This document shows positions 13,526-22,957 of a DNA stretch of 64,000 nt, piece by piece; positions within the stretch are counted from its first letter, which is position 1, and every line of letters begins with the position of its first letter. The stretch spans positions 248,001 to 312,000 of the forward strand of contig NZ_JAMOIC010000006.1 of the NCBI RefSeq assembly GCF_024448895.1. Reading direction: 5' to 3'. Origin of the DNA: Stutzerimonas stutzeri (lineage in GTDB: Bacteria > Pseudomonadota > Gammaproteobacteria > Pseudomonadales > Pseudomonadaceae). The notes under the pieces are model-generated. The model had not been told where the DNA came from, made no database searches, and saw nothing but the letters and a program-made list of their open reading frames with translations. Made by a program: the position numbers and the translations under genes.

Positions 13526-15967
13526 ATGGCGAGCCCCGTCCCCTGTTATCACTGCGGACTTCCCGTACCGGCTGGCAGTACCTTCCACGCCTACGTACTG
13601 AATGAGCAGCGAGCGATGTGCTGCCCCGGCTGCCAGGCGGTGGCCGAAGCCATCGTTCAGGGTGGGCTCGAAAGCTACTACCTGCATCGCAGCGAGACCT
13701 CCATCAACCCCGGAGTCCTTCCGCGGGCACTCACCGAAGAACTCGAACTCTACGATCGCAAAGACGTGCAGGAGCCATTCGTCAAACACGAAGGTGAGCT
13801 CGCCAGCACTGCTCTCATGATCGAAGGGATCAGCTGCGCCGCGTGTGGCTGGCTTATCGAAAAACACCTGCGTGGCCTCGACGGCATCAACGAAGCGAGC
13901 CTCAACCTCTCCAACCATCGCCTGCGGGTCAGTTGGAACGACGCTGCCCTGCCGCTGAGCGAACTGCTCGCCGAGCTTCGCCGCATCGGTTACGCCGCGC
14001 ACCCCTACCAGGCCGACCAGGCTGCCGAACGACTCGCGCAGGAGAATCGACGCAGCATGCGCCAACTCGGCGTGACCGGTTTGCTGTGGATGCAGGTCAT
14101 GATGGCGACGATGGCGACATGGCCCGAATTCAATATCGACCTATCGCCGGGAATGGCCACCATCCTGCGCTGGACGGCCCTTCTACTGACGACACCTATC
14201 GTTTTCTACTGCTGCACCGACTTCTTCAAGGGCGCCGTCCGGGATCTGCGAACCCGTCACCTGACGATGGACGTCTCGGTCTCGCTGGCAATCGGAGGCG
14301 CTTACATCGCAGGTATCTGGTCGACGATTACCGGCCAGGGTGAACTGTATTTCGATGCGGTGGGGATGTTTGCGCTGTTTCTGCTAGCCGGACGCTTTCT
14401 CGAACGCCGCGCGCGTGAACGTACAGCCGCCGCGACCGCGCAGCTGGTCAATCTGCTCCCAGCTTCCTGCCTGAAGCTCGACGAACAGGGGCAGACAGCG
14501 CGCATTCTTCTCAGCGAATTACAACTCGGTGATCGAGTACTGATCCAGCCTGGCGGCCTCATCCCTGCTGACGGACGCATCCTCAGTGGGCAGTCAAGCG
14601 TCGACGAGTCTGTGCTCACCGGTGAATACCTGCCCCAACCGCGGAGCATTGGCGAAGCGGTTACCGCAGGCACGCTAAACGTAGAGGGAGCGTTGACGAT
14701 CGAAGTCCTAGCGCTAGGCGACAACACGCGCCTTTCCGCCATCGTGGGTCTACTTGAACGCGCGCAATCCGACAAGCCGCGGCTGGCTGAACTGGCTGAC
14801 CGCGTTGCGCAGTGGTTCCTGATCATCGTGCTGGTGACCGCTGCAGTGGTCGGGATCATTTGGTGGCAAATAGACCCTCAGCGTGCGTTCTGGATCGTCC
14901 TTGCCTTGCTCGTCGCGACCTGCCCCTGCGCATTGTCGCTTGCTACGCCGACTGCGCTGACGACGGCGACCGGCACACTGCACAAGCTCGGCTTGCTGCT
15001 CACCCGGGGACATGTACTCGAAGGGCTCAATCACGTTGATACCGTGATATTCGATAAGACCGGAACCCTGACTGAAGGGCGCCTGACCTTGGGCGAGATC
15101 AAGCTTCTTGCCGAACTGGACGCCAATGCCTGTCTGGAATTGGCCGCAGCATTGGAGAATCGCTCCGAACACCCCATTGCCCGAGCGTTCGGTCGAGCTC
15201 CGCAAGCCGCCGATGCGGTGGACAGTATCCCTGGGTTAGGACTGCAAGGCACAGTTGCGGGACGCGTGCTGCGCATTGGCCAACCCGACTTCGTTGCAGC
15301 TGGTTATTCAGGTGCCGCGCCTGAGATTCCGGGCACGGACGGGCAGTGGTTGTTGTTGGGTGATACGCAAGGACCACTGGCGTGGCTTGTACTCGATGAC
15401 CGTCTGCGCGACGACGCACCGGCGCTGCTTCAGGCATGCCGCAACAAGGGATGGCGAACCGTATTGCTGTCCGGGGACAGCTCGCCGATGGTCGGTGAAA
15501 TCGCCCGGCGACTTGGTATCGAAGATGCCCACGCCGGCATGACGCCCACCGACAAGCTCGCTTATCTCCAACAGCTGCAAGCCGAAGGGCACCGGGTTCT
15601 GATGGTGGGTGATGGGGTCAACGATGCACCTGTTCTTGCCGCGGCGGATATCAGCGTGGCAATGGGCTCCGCGACCGATCTGGCCAAAACGAGCGCCGAC
15701 GCGGTGTTGTTAAGCAATCGTCTGGACAGTCTGGTTCAGGCATTTGCAGTAGCGCGGCGCAGCCGGCATATCATCATCGAAAACCTCGCTTGGGCAAGCC
15801 TCTACAACGGCCTGATCCTGCCATTCGCAGCGATCGGCTGGGTGACCCCGTTGTGGGCGGCGCTGGGAATGTCCGCCAGTTCGCTGCTGGTAGTGCTCAA
15901 CGCTCTGCGGCTGACTCGTTTACCAACGCCTGCAGCCCGACAATCCGCCCTGCCTGACGTAGGATAG
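13526..15967 (+). CDS. ccoI: Copper-exporting P1B-type ATPase for oxidase assembly, CcoI (FixI)
   Basis: An 813-residue heavy-metal P-type ATPase that moves Cu(I) out of the cytoplasm for insertion into cbb3. The N-terminus has CYHCG and CCPGC cysteine clusters, then a metal-binding domain with ISCAACGW near residue 110. Eight membrane spans surround the translocation motif CPC (VATCPCALSLATP). The catalytic motifs are DKTGTLTEG, SEHPIARAF and GDGVNDAPVL. The actuator motif is a variant, LTGEYLP. The start has no strong ribosome site and probably relies on coupling with ccoH. Confidence 0.95.
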   Translation: MASPVPCYHCGLPVPAGSTFHAYVLNEQRAMCCPGCQAVAEAIVQGGLESYYLHRSETSINPGVLPRALTEELELYDRKDVQEPFVKHEGELASTALMIEGISCAACGWLIEKHLRGLDGINEASLNLSNHRLRVSWNDAALPLSELLAELRRIGYAAHPYQADQAAERLAQENRRSMRQLGVTGLLWMQVMMATMATWPEFNIDLSPGMATILRWTALLLTTPIVFYCCTDFFKGAVRDLRTRHLTMDVSVSLAIGGAYIAGIWSTITGQGELYFDAVGMFALFLLAGRFLERRARERTAAATAQLVNLLPASCLKLDEQGQTARILLSELQLGDRVLIQPGGLIPADGRILSGQSSVDESVLTGEYLPQPRSIGEAVTAGTLNVEGALTIEVLALGDNTRLSAIVGLLERAQSDKPRLAELADRVAQWFLIIVLVTAAVVGIIWWQIDPQRAFWIVLALLVATCPCALSLATPTALTTATGTLHKLGLLLTRGHVLEGLNHVDTVIFDKTGTLTEGRLTLGEIKLLAELDANACLELAAALENRSEHPIARAFGRAPQAADAVDSIPGLGLQGTVAGRVLRIGQPDFVAAGYSGAAPEIPGTDGQWLLLGDTQGPLAWLVLDDRLRDDAPALLQACRNKGWRTVLLSGDSSPMVGEIARRLGIEDAHAGMTPTDKLAYLQQLQAEGHRVLMVGDGVNDAPVLAAADISVAMGSATDLAKTSADAVLLSNRLDSLVQAFAVARRSRHIIIENLAWASLYNGLILPFAAIGWVTPLWAALGMSASSLLVVLNALRLTRLPTPAARQSALPDVG

Positions 15968-16016
15968 GTCACTCGCTGGCTCAGCCAGACTTGCCGAGAC
16001 GTTTCTGGAGGCCCTC

Positions 16017-16226
16017 ATGGCCGCACTTTATATTCTGATTCCGGTTGCCGTGGTTCTCGTTGCATTGGCCATCTGGGTCTTTTTCTGGGCAGTCGAGAGC
16101 GGTCAGTACGATGACCTGGACGGCCCCGCTCACAGCATCCTGTTCGACGAGGAAGACCCAAAGCACCGCGCGGGCATCGAGCAAGCGGACAAAGGCCACG
16201 ACGACGGGAAGCCCGACCGTGAGTGA
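16017..16226 (+). CDS. ccoS: Cytochrome cbb3 oxidase maturation protein CcoS
   Basis: A 69-residue protein with one N-terminal span (ALYILIPVAVVLVALAIWVFFWAV) and the conserved segment ESGQYDDLDGPAHSILFDEE. CcoS is needed for cofactor insertion into cbb3. A GGAGG site lies upstream. Its last eight bases overlap the next gene (GTGAGTGA), a strong sign of translational coupling. Confidence 0.93.
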   Translation: MAALYILIPVAVVLVALAIWVFFWAVESGQYDDLDGPAHSILFDEEDPKHRAGIEQADKGHDDGKPDRE

Positions 16227-16941
16227 CCTGTTGCCGCTGCTGGTATCGGCACTGGTGCTCGGCTTGCTCGGCGGCGGACACTGTCTGGGCATGTGTGGTG
16301 GGCTGATGGGTGCTCTGACCATGGCCATCCCACCGGAGCAGCGCGCCAAGCGCTTGCGCCTGCTGGTCGCCTACAACATTGGCCGGGTGCTCAGCTATGC
16401 CACTGCCGGGCTGCTCATAGGGCTTGCCGGCTGGGCGGTCGCAAACAGCCCGGCCGCAATGGCGCTTCGCGTAATAGCCGCGTTACTGCTGATCAGCATG
16501 GGACTTTATCTAGCTGGCTTGTGGAGTGGGCTGACGCGCGTGGAAGCGCTGGGTCGAGGCTTGTGGCGTCATATTCAACCGTTCGCCAGCCGCCTTATGC
16601 CGGTAAAAAGCGTGCCACGGGCGCTCTTGCTCGGCGCACTCTGGGGGTGGCTGCCCTGCGGCTTGGTCTACAGCACCCTGCTATGGGCAGCAAGCCAGGG
16701 CGACGCACTGGACAGCGCGCTGCTGATGCTGGCATTTGGTATCGGCACCTGGCCTGTTCTGCTGGCAACCGGCCTCGCTGCAGAACGCCTCACCGCAATG
16801 CTACGCAAACGCGGTGTGCGATTGACCGGAGGCATCGTGGTGATCCTGTTCGGCCTGTGGACATTGCCCGGCCCTCACCAGCAATGGGTGATGGGCCATG
16901 GCAGCAGTACGCAACATCAGCAACCTGCGCACCATCATTAG
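16219..16941 (+). CDS. TauE/SafE-like (DsbD-fold) membrane protein linked to cbb3 assembly
   Basis: A 240-residue polytopic membrane protein read from GTG 16219, inside the ccoS stop region. It has about six spans and starts with LVLGLLGGGHCLGMCGGLMGAL, where cysteines flank the first span as in copper-related members. A matching WGWLPCGLVYS segment recurs near residue 150, suggesting an internal repeat. The tail is His-rich (QHQQPAHHH). Genes of this family sit next to ccoS or copper genes in many proteobacteria, so a role in copper or redox supply to cbb3 is a reasonable inference; sulfite export is unlikely despite the family name. Confidence 0.82.
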   Translation: MSDLLPLLVSALVLGLLGGGHCLGMCGGLMGALTMAIPPEQRAKRLRLLVAYNIGRVLSYATAGLLIGLAGWAVANSPAAMALRVIAALLLISMGLYLAGLWSGLTRVEALGRGLWRHIQPFASRLMPVKSVPRALLLGALWGWLPCGLVYSTLLWAASQGDALDSALLMLAFGIGTWPVLLATGLAAERLTAMLRKRGVRLTGGIVVILFGLWTLPGPHQQWVMGHGSSTQHQQPAHHH

Positions 16942-17015
16942 AAGACGACCTACCGAAGGCGGCACGCGAGGTTAGTGGTGACAGGAACTCACCAGCCTCG
17001 CCTCCATGCCCTACC

Positions 17016-17843
17016 TCAAGGCTCTTTGGGCAACTGACGCTTGTGTGCGGATTTGTCATAGGTATCGACGATGATCTGCGCTGCCTCGTCAGGTACGGCG
17101 CGTCCCTGTAGGAATTCATCAATGTGCTTATAGCTCACGCCGTGCGCATCCTCATCTGGCTTGCCGGGCGACAACTCCTCAAGATCGGCAGTCGGCACCT
17201 TCTTGACCAACTGCTCAGGCGCTCCTAACGCAGCCGCGAGCTCGCGCACCTGGTATTTGACCAATCCTGCCAAGGGCGTCAGGTCGCAGGCGCCGTCGCC
17301 AAACTTAGTGAAGAAACCCATTACCGCTTCGGCTGCGTGGTCAGTACCGATCACCAGCCCTTGCCGTGCATTGGCAATGGTGTACTGCGCCACCATGCGC
17401 ATCCGCGCTTTGGTATTGCCCAGAACAAAATCGCGCTTTTCGGGCGTCAGTTCATCAAGCGCCTCGGTTGCCCGCGACAGCCCTTGAACGGCCGCACCAA
17501 TATTCACCGTATGGCATTCGTCTGGCTTTATGGTATCGACCGCAAGCTGCGCTTCGTCCTCGTCGTGCTGAACCTGATAGGGCAGCCGGACGGCAATGAA
17601 TCGATAGTCATCGCCCTCTCCTCCTGCGCGCATACCCTCGACCGCACGCTGAGCGAGCAGGCCGGCAGTGGTTGAATCGACACCGCCGCTGATTCCAAGC
17701 ACCAACGTCTTCAAACCTGACTCGCGCAGACAGGACTGGATGAACGCGACGCGACGATCTATTTCAGCCTGAACGGCAGCCGGCCCTTCGAAAGGGGGAC
17801 ATACGTTGAGTGCAGCAGCGATCTCTTGCTGACGGCTATGCAT
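17016..17843 (-). CDS. nadE: NH3-dependent NAD+ synthetase
   Basis: Converts nicotinic acid adenine dinucleotide to NAD+ with ATP and ammonia, the last step of NAD synthesis. It has 275 residues, the short form without a glutaminase domain. The ATP pyrophosphatase P-loop is [11 protein letters not shown] near residue 50. [27 protein letters not shown] near 180 forms the NaAD and ATP site, and [10 protein letters not shown] and LSPGKPDE follow. It is convergent with the TauE/SafE gene and divergent from hemN. Confidence 0.95.
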   Translation of the reverse strand: MHSRQQEIAAALNVCPPFEGPAAVQAEIDRRVAFIQSCLRESGLKTLVLGISGGVDSTTAGLLAQRAVEGMRAGGEGDDYRFIAVRLPYQVQHDEDEAQLAVDTIKPDECHTVNIGAAVQGLSRATEALDELTPEKRDFVLGNTKARMRMVAQYTIANARQGLVIGTDHAAEAVMGFFTKFGDGACDLTPLAGLVKYQVRELAAALGAPEQLVKKVPTADLEELSPGKPDEDAHGVSYKHIDEFLQGRAVPDEAAQIIVDTYDKSAHKRQLPKEP

Positions 17844-17970
17844 GAGTTTCTCCTATGCGATTGAGCGATACGGTTAAAGACCCTGACTTGCTAATCCGAC
17901 CATAATTCAGCAGATAAATCTCCACCTACGTACCGTCGGTCTCGGCGCGCGTGCGCGGGTCAGGACTCGC

Positions 17971-18019
17971 TTGATACAGGTCAAGTCTACGCGTCTGCGC
18001 GGGACCTAGAATCCTGCTA
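17971..18019 (+). promoter_or_regulatory. Anr-dependent promoter of hemN
   Basis: TTGATACAGGTCAA at 17971-17984 matches the Anr/FNR consensus TTGAT-N4-ATCAA with a single mismatch. A -10 hexamer TAGAAT lies at 18007-18012, predicting a start near 18019. The box centre (17977.5) is then 41.5 bases upstream, the textbook class II activator position. The next gene but one is anr, so the regulator sits beside its target. Confidence 0.88.
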
Positions 18020-18043
18020 CCGCAGTCAAACCGAGACCGTAAG

Positions 18044-19426
18044 ATGCTCGACGCCATTCGCTGGGATGCCGACCTGATTCATCGTTACGATCAGGATGGG
18101 CCGCGCAATATCTGCTATCCGACGCCTCTTCAGTTAGATGGCCACCTGAGCTCATTCGATTTTCTGCATGCACTGCGCAGCAGTCGCCAGGAAGGCCGAG
18201 CGCTTTCTCTATATATACACCTGCCTTTCTGCGCGGACGTTTGCTACCAATGTAACCGCAACAAGGTCATCACCAACGACCGAGGGCGCGCGCTGCCGTA
18301 TCTGGAGAGACTGGAGAAGGAAATCGAGCTGGTGGCCTGCCATCTAGGGTCGGACCAGTTTGTCGAGCAACTGCATTTTGGTGGGGGGACGCCGACTTTT
18401 CTCAGCCATGCCGAACTGCGTAGACTGATGGCTCATATTCGTCAGCACTTCAATTTGCAGGATGATGACCATGCCGACTTCAGCGTCGCCATCGATCCGC
18501 GGGAAGCTGACTGGCCAACGGTCGGGTTATTGCGCGAGCTGGGCTTCAACGGCATCAGCATCGGACTGCAGGACCTTGATCCTGACGTGCAACGTGCCAT
18601 CAACAGAGTGCAGACCCTCGAACAGACCCAGACGGTTATCGAAGCCGCCAGAACCCTGCAGTTCCGCTCGATACATGTCGAACTGGCCTATGGTTTGCCG
18701 AGACAGACCGCCGAAGGATTCGCGCGCACGGTAGACGCCATAATCGCCCTCCAGCCGGATCGCGTATCGGTGTCCAGCTATGCACACCTACCCGAGCGGC
18801 ATATGGCGCAGCGGCGAATAAACGCAACCGAGCTTCCAACACCGCCGGACAAACTGGTCATGCTGAAACACAGCGTGGAATTACTGACCTGTGCCGGCTA
18901 CCGATATATCGGCATGGGCCAGTTCGCGCTACCGGACGATGAACTCGCCATGGCGCAGGAAGACGGCACACTTCATCGCAACTATCAGGGCTACACGACC
19001 CATGGCCACTGCGATCTTATCGGCCTGGGCGTATCGGCCGTCAGCCACATCGGCGATCTCTACTGCCAGAACAACAGCGACATCACTCTCTATCAGCAGG
19101 CGCTGGACCAACGCCAGCTGGCTACCGTACGCGGGCTCCGCTGCAATGAAGACGATCAGATTCGCCAGCGCGTGATTCAGTCGTTGATCTGTAATTTCGA
19201 GCTTCGTTTCGACGATATCGAAAGCATCTTTGGAATTCGCTTCAGCGCATATTTCAAGGATATCTGGCCGTCTCTACAAGAAATGGACGCCGATGGACTG
19301 ATATCGCTCAGGGAGGACGCAATCTCGATTCGATCAGCCGGCCGGCTGCTGGCGCATAGGGTATGCATGCAGTTCGAACAGCACCTGCCGCCCCGCCACT
19401 GCGCGCAGTTGTCTCGTGCGATTTAG
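18044..19426 (+). CDS. hemN: Oxygen-independent coproporphyrinogen III oxidase
   Basis: A radical SAM enzyme that decarboxylates coproporphyrinogen III to protoporphyrinogen IX when oxygen is low, supplying heme. It has 460 residues, the full HemN length. The cluster motif is HLPFCADVCYQCNRN near residue 60, followed by the SAM motif HFGGGTPTFLS. Conserved segments GISIGLQDLDPDVQRAINR and FRSIHVELAYGLPRQT mark true HemN, unlike HemW. The upstream promoter has an ideal Anr site, so expression should rise in low oxygen. Confidence 0.96.
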   Translation: MLDAIRWDADLIHRYDQDGPRNICYPTPLQLDGHLSSFDFLHALRSSRQEGRALSLYIHLPFCADVCYQCNRNKVITNDRGRALPYLERLEKEIELVACHLGSDQFVEQLHFGGGTPTFLSHAELRRLMAHIRQHFNLQDDDHADFSVAIDPREADWPTVGLLRELGFNGISIGLQDLDPDVQRAINRVQTLEQTQTVIEAARTLQFRSIHVELAYGLPRQTAEGFARTVDAIIALQPDRVSVSSYAHLPERHMAQRRINATELPTPPDKLVMLKHSVELLTCAGYRYIGMGQFALPDDELAMAQEDGTLHRNYQGYTTHGHCDLIGLGVSAVSHIGDLYCQNNSDITLYQQALDQRQLATVRGLRCNEDDQIRQRVIQSLICNFELRFDDIESIFGIRFSAYFKDIWPSLQEMDADGLISLREDAISIRSAGRLLAHRVCMQFEQHLPPRHCAQLSRAI

Positions 19427-19525
19427 AGCGCCTTCACAAAGCCCCTGCGACCCCTGTGACGATTGGCCTTGAGCACCTGCGTGAGTTACCCTTGCACACT
19501 TCGTAGGGTTTCTCAGGGTCTGCCA

Positions 19526-20260
19526 ATGTCCGAGTCAATCAAGGTGCGCAAGCAGCCGCAAGCCAACTGCAAGGATTGCAGTCTTTCTGGCCTGTGCCTG
19601 CCGCTTTCCCTGAACATGCAGGACATGAAAGCGCTGGACGATATCGTCAAGCGCGGGCGTCCGCTGAAGAAAGGTGAAACGCTTTTCCGTCAAGGCGACA
19701 CATTCAGTTCCGTATTCGCCATCCGCTCAGGGGCGTTGCGCACATTCAGCGTCACTGATTCAGGTGAAGAACAGATAACCGGCTTCCACCTGCCCAGTGA
19801 GCTGGTCGGACTATCCGGGATGGATACCGAGACCTATCCGGTATCGGCGCAAGCCCTCGAAACCACATCAGTGTGCGAAATTCCTTTTGACCGTCTCGAT
19901 GAACTCAGCGTGCTTCTGCCACAACTGCGCCGCCAGTTGATGCGCATCATGAGCCGAGAGATCCGTGACGATCAGCAGATGATGATGCTCCTGTCGAAAA
20001 AAACAGCTGACGAACGTATCGCGACCTTTCTCGTTAACCTTTCAGCTCGATTCAGCGCACGCGGCTTTTCCGCCAACCAGTTCCGGCTGCCCATGTCACG
20101 TAATGAAATAGGCAACTATCTCGGCCTCGCCGTCGAGACGGTTTCGCGGGTATTCACTCGTTGCCAAGCCAGTGGCCTGCTTGAAGCCGAAGGCAAGGAA
20201 GTTCGAATTCTGGATTCGATCCGTTTGTGCGCCCTTGCGGGCGGAAACATGGACGCCTGA
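19526..20260 (+). CDS. anr: Anaerobic regulator Anr (FNR family)
   Basis: A 4Fe-4S Crp/Fnr-type activator of low-oxygen genes. The chosen ATG at 19526 ([20 protein letters not shown]) gives 244 residues, the usual length; upstream open sequence is not conserved-looking. Cluster cysteines are in [11 protein letters not shown] near 15-25 and in SVCEIPF near 120. The C-terminal helix-turn-helix contains [23 protein letters not shown], whose recognition helix with ETVSR predicts FNR-type TTGAT half-sites, matching the site before hemN. It is followed ten bases later by apt. Confidence 0.96.
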   Translation: MSESIKVRKQPQANCKDCSLSGLCLPLSLNMQDMKALDDIVKRGRPLKKGETLFRQGDTFSSVFAIRSGALRTFSVTDSGEEQITGFHLPSELVGLSGMDTETYPVSAQALETTSVCEIPFDRLDELSVLLPQLRRQLMRIMSREIRDDQQMMMLLSKKTADERIATFLVNLSARFSARGFSANQFRLPMSRNEIGNYLGLAVETVSRVFTRCQASGLLEAEGKEVRILDSIRLCALAGGNMDA

Positions 20261-20270
20261 TGGAGCCGAC

Positions 20271-20819
20271 ATGATTTTCGATGAATTCTCGATCAAGACG
20301 CTAATCCGCCCCGTCCCTGACTTCCCGAAGCCAGGCGTAGTGTTCCGCGATATCACGCCACTCCTGCAGTCGCCCAAGGCGCTGCGGATGGTCGCCGACA
20401 GCCTGATCCAGCGCTATGTTGAAAGCGACTTCAGCCACGTAGGTGCTCTGGATGCTCGTGGCTTTATCATCGGGTCGATCATTGCCTATGAACTGAACAG
20501 ACCACTGATCCTGTTCCGTAAGAAGGGCAAGCTACCCGCCGACGTCCTAGCCGCCTCCTACACCACCGAATACGGCGAAGCCTTCCTTGAGGTGCACGCC
20601 GACAGCCTCTGCGAAGGTGATTCGGTACTTCTGCTCGACGATCTGATAGCCACCGGCGGCACGCTGGTTGCCGCTGCTCAGCTGGTTCGCCGGATGGGCG
20701 CACAGATACACGAAGCAGCTGCAATCATCGATCTCCCTGAACTGGGTGGATCGCGCAAGCTTCAAGATATGGGAATCCCCACTTTCACCCTCACCGCCTT
20801 CGAGCTGAACGAGCGCTAG
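20271..20819 (+). CDS. apt: Adenine phosphoribosyltransferase
   Basis: Salvages adenine to AMP with PRPP. It has 182 residues from ATG 20271 ([20 protein letters not shown]); the open frame upstream overlaps anr and is rejected. The PRPP-binding loop is [17 protein letters not shown] near residue 120, and [12 protein letters not shown] and LDARGFIIG are typical of Apt. Adenine is also released during methylthioadenosine breakdown, which ties it loosely to the mtn genes elsewhere in the window. Confidence 0.95.
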   Translation: MIFDEFSIKTLIRPVPDFPKPGVVFRDITPLLQSPKALRMVADSLIQRYVESDFSHVGALDARGFIIGSIIAYELNRPLILFRKKGKLPADVLAASYTTEYGEAFLEVHADSLCEGDSVLLLDDLIATGGTLVAAAQLVRRMGAQIHEAAAIIDLPELGGSRKLQDMGIPTFTLTAFELNER

Positions 20820-20821
20820 GC

Positions 20822-21439
20822 GTGCGCAGCCAGCTGAAGACCGCCATTCGCTACGCATTGGCGCTCGGCCTTTTAGCGCTCTGCACAGGAGCGCTGGCGC
20901 TTGATCGCAACGCACTGCTCGATGATGCGAACATCCTGCTGCTGCCTCGGGAGCGTGGACTACCGAGTCTGAAATTGGTGAATGAACAGGGGCAAACGGT
21001 CACGACGGATTCCCTTAAGGATCGTTGGCACCTGTTGTTCTTTGGCTTCACCGCCTGCCCTGATGTCTGCCCTACGACCCTGAGCGATATGCGTCAGCTC
21101 CTGGCGAAACTGCCAGCCGATGTTGGCAGTCAGCTTCAGCTGATTCTTATCAGCGCCGATCCGAAGCGCGACACGCCAGAAGCCCTGCGGACCTATTTGA
21201 GTTATTACCGAGCAGGATTCAAGGGGCTAACAGGCGAAATGGAGCAGTTGCAAAAACTCTCGAAGGCTCTGGGCCTTCCCTTCGTTCCCGCACAAGATAC
21301 GACCGGAAATTACAGCGTCAGTCATAGCGGCAACCTGGCCATCATCGGCCCGGATGGCACCTTACGTGGGCACATCCGCGCACCGTTCAAGCTTGAAGGA
21401 TTGAAGCAGGCACTCCCGCAACTTATCGAAGCTGAGTGA
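20822..21439 (+). CDS. SCO-type copper chaperone (SCO1/SenC/PrrC family)
   Basis: A 205-residue thioredoxin-fold protein that handles copper for oxidase assembly or has a redox role at the inner membrane. It starts at GTG 20822, two bases after apt. An N-terminal hydrophobic segment (ALALGLLALCTGALA, about 10-25) is a signal or anchor. The copper motif is GFTACPDVCPTTL (CxxxC) near residue 80, and the ligand His is in SVSHSGNLAII near 180. Its presence in the same strand run as anr and near ccoI supports work on cytochrome oxidase copper. Confidence 0.88.
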   Translation: MRSQLKTAIRYALALGLLALCTGALALDRNALLDDANILLLPRERGLPSLKLVNEQGQTVTTDSLKDRWHLLFFGFTACPDVCPTTLSDMRQLLAKLPADVGSQLQLILISADPKRDTPEALRTYLSYYRAGFKGLTGEMEQLQKLSKALGLPFVPAQDTTGNYSVSHSGNLAIIGPDGTLRGHIRAPFKLEGLKQALPQLIEAE

Positions 21440-21460
21440 CGGCTCGCCAGTCAGGTCTGT

Positions 21461-22174
21461 TCAATGACAATCCAGAGTGTCAGCCAGCACATAGGCCTGA
21501 AATGCAACTTCATCGATCCATTGCTGAGTGACGCTGGCTAAGCGTTCCTGGGCCTGCGGGCTGGCTGCCACTTGTTCGAGCCGCTCTTGCACCCTCGGGT
21601 CTTCAGCCTTTATCCGCAGGTTCACGGTCCGTTCGCCCAAGGAAGGCAGCAGCCTGTTGTAACGGCGCCACTCGGGCAGCTCGGCTATCTGCTCCAAAAG
21701 GACTTGGTCACCAACTACCGCCTGGCACTCGCCAAGCTTCAGTCCGATCAGCGCATGCGCGGCACTCGGATAGCTACGCGCTATGCCTCCATAGGTCGCT
21801 TCGACAACGTCAGCATGCGGACTGCCATCTGTCACACAAAAGGGTTGTCGTGAAAGGTCTTCCCATCGCGCCGGACCAGAGGAGGCGGCAGTCAGGGCAG
21901 AGATGTGGCTGGAGTAATAGGCGACGCCGGAGTCAATCGCACCGAAATGGATATCGGCTTGGCTTGGGTCCTTACCAAGGATGATAGGGCGGCCTGCCTG
22001 TTCGCCTAGTGTCGAAAGCCATGCAGCCTCGAAGCCCTCCTCTACAGCTTCGGCATCAGCTGCCTTGAGGGGTCGATAAGCCCCTTCAGAAACCGCCTCG
22101 AGCGTAGCCGCGAACGTGCTGGCCGAAACCGGAACGGCCAGCATTATCATCAGTTGGAGCAGACGATTGGTCAC
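21461..22174 (-). CDS. Periplasmic solute-binding-like protein, last gene of an ABC importer cluster
   Basis: A 237-residue protein with a signal peptide (MTNRLLQLMIMLAVPVSASTFA). The mature part resembles the type 2 periplasmic binding fold: ATLEAVSEGAYRPL at the start and a central IDSGVAYYSSHISAL region. It is short and lacks obvious ligand motifs. It lies nine bases after the permease gene, so it should be co-expressed. The cluster already has a canonical binding protein at 23798, so this one may be a second receptor or have another role. Function is not certain. Confidence 0.6.
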   Translation of the reverse strand: MTNRLLQLMIMLAVPVSASTFAATLEAVSEGAYRPLKAADAEAVEEGFEAAWLSTLGEQAGRPIILGKDPSQADIHFGAIDSGVAYYSSHISALTAASSGPARWEDLSRQPFCVTDGSPHADVVEATYGGIARSYPSAAHALIGLKLGECQAVVGDQVLLEQIAELPEWRRYNRLLPSLGERTVNLRIKAEDPRVQERLEQVAASPQAQERLASVTQQWIDEVAFQAYVLADTLDCH

Positions 22175-22183
22175 GGTACTTCC

Positions 22184-22957
22184 TCAGACGTACTGGTAAC
22201 GCAGCATCCTTTGCTTGAATTTTTCCAGGACGACTTGATCGATCAATGTCGCGAGAATCGCAATGACCAATATATTCATCATGACCCCGGCCATATCGGC
22301 GATCTCGCCCGAATAGGCTAATGAGCGCCCCAACCCCTGGCCGAAACCAATGAGCATCTCGGCGGAAATCAGCGCCCGCCAGGCGTTACCAAAAGCCAAC
22401 TGCGCACCGGTTATGAGTTCAGGCATCACGGCGGGAAGATAGACGCGACGCAATAACTGCCAACGCGAAGCACCCATTACCCGAGCAGCCGCAACGTGCA
22501 CTGGCTGGACACTTTCGGTGGCATTCATCACCGACAGCGCCATTGGGAAAAAGGCAGCGAGCGCCACCACGACGATAATCGGCAGGTTACCGAAGCCCAT
22601 CACGATCAGAAACAAAGGCACCCAGGCAATCGATGGGATCGACTGCAAAATCACGATGGCCGAGCGCAGGATCTCGCGGAAGAAAAACAACACCCCCCCG
22701 AGTAACCCGAAACCGATGCCAAACAACAGTGCAAAGCTGTAACCACTGCCCAATCGACTCATGCTGCCGTACAGCCCCTCTCGGAACACGGGCTCCTGCA
22801 CGTTGGCGAACAGACGCTCGAACACGACAGGAATACCGGGCATCAGGAACGCTGGAAGACTCCATGCCGCAATTTGCCAGATCAGCAGGATGAACAGGAT
22901 GGCCAATACCACGGCCAGGTATTTTTTCGGACCGGTAAGACGACGTCCCTGACTCAT
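22184..22957 (-). CDS. ABC transporter permease of the sulfonate/nitrate/taurine type
   Basis: A 257-residue inner membrane permease with about six spans. The EAA loop, which contacts the ATPase, is visible as AARVMGASRWQLLRRVYLPAVMPELITG near residue 165. Such permeases (SsuC/TauC/NrtB-like) work as homodimers. The start codon overlaps the ATPase stop, as is usual in these operons. Substrate cannot be told from the permease. Confidence 0.9.
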   Translation of the reverse strand: MSQGRRLTGPKKYLAVVLAILFILLIWQIAAWSLPAFLMPGIPVVFERLFANVQEPVFREGLYGSMSRLGSGYSFALLFGIGFGLLGGVLFFFREILRSAIVILQSIPSIAWVPLFLIVMGFGNLPIIVVVALAAFFPMALSVMNATESVQPVHVAAARVMGASRWQLLRRVYLPAVMPELITGAQLAFGNAWRALISAEMLIGFGQGLGRSLAYSGEIADMAGVMMNILVIAILATLIDQVVLEKFKQRMLRYQYV

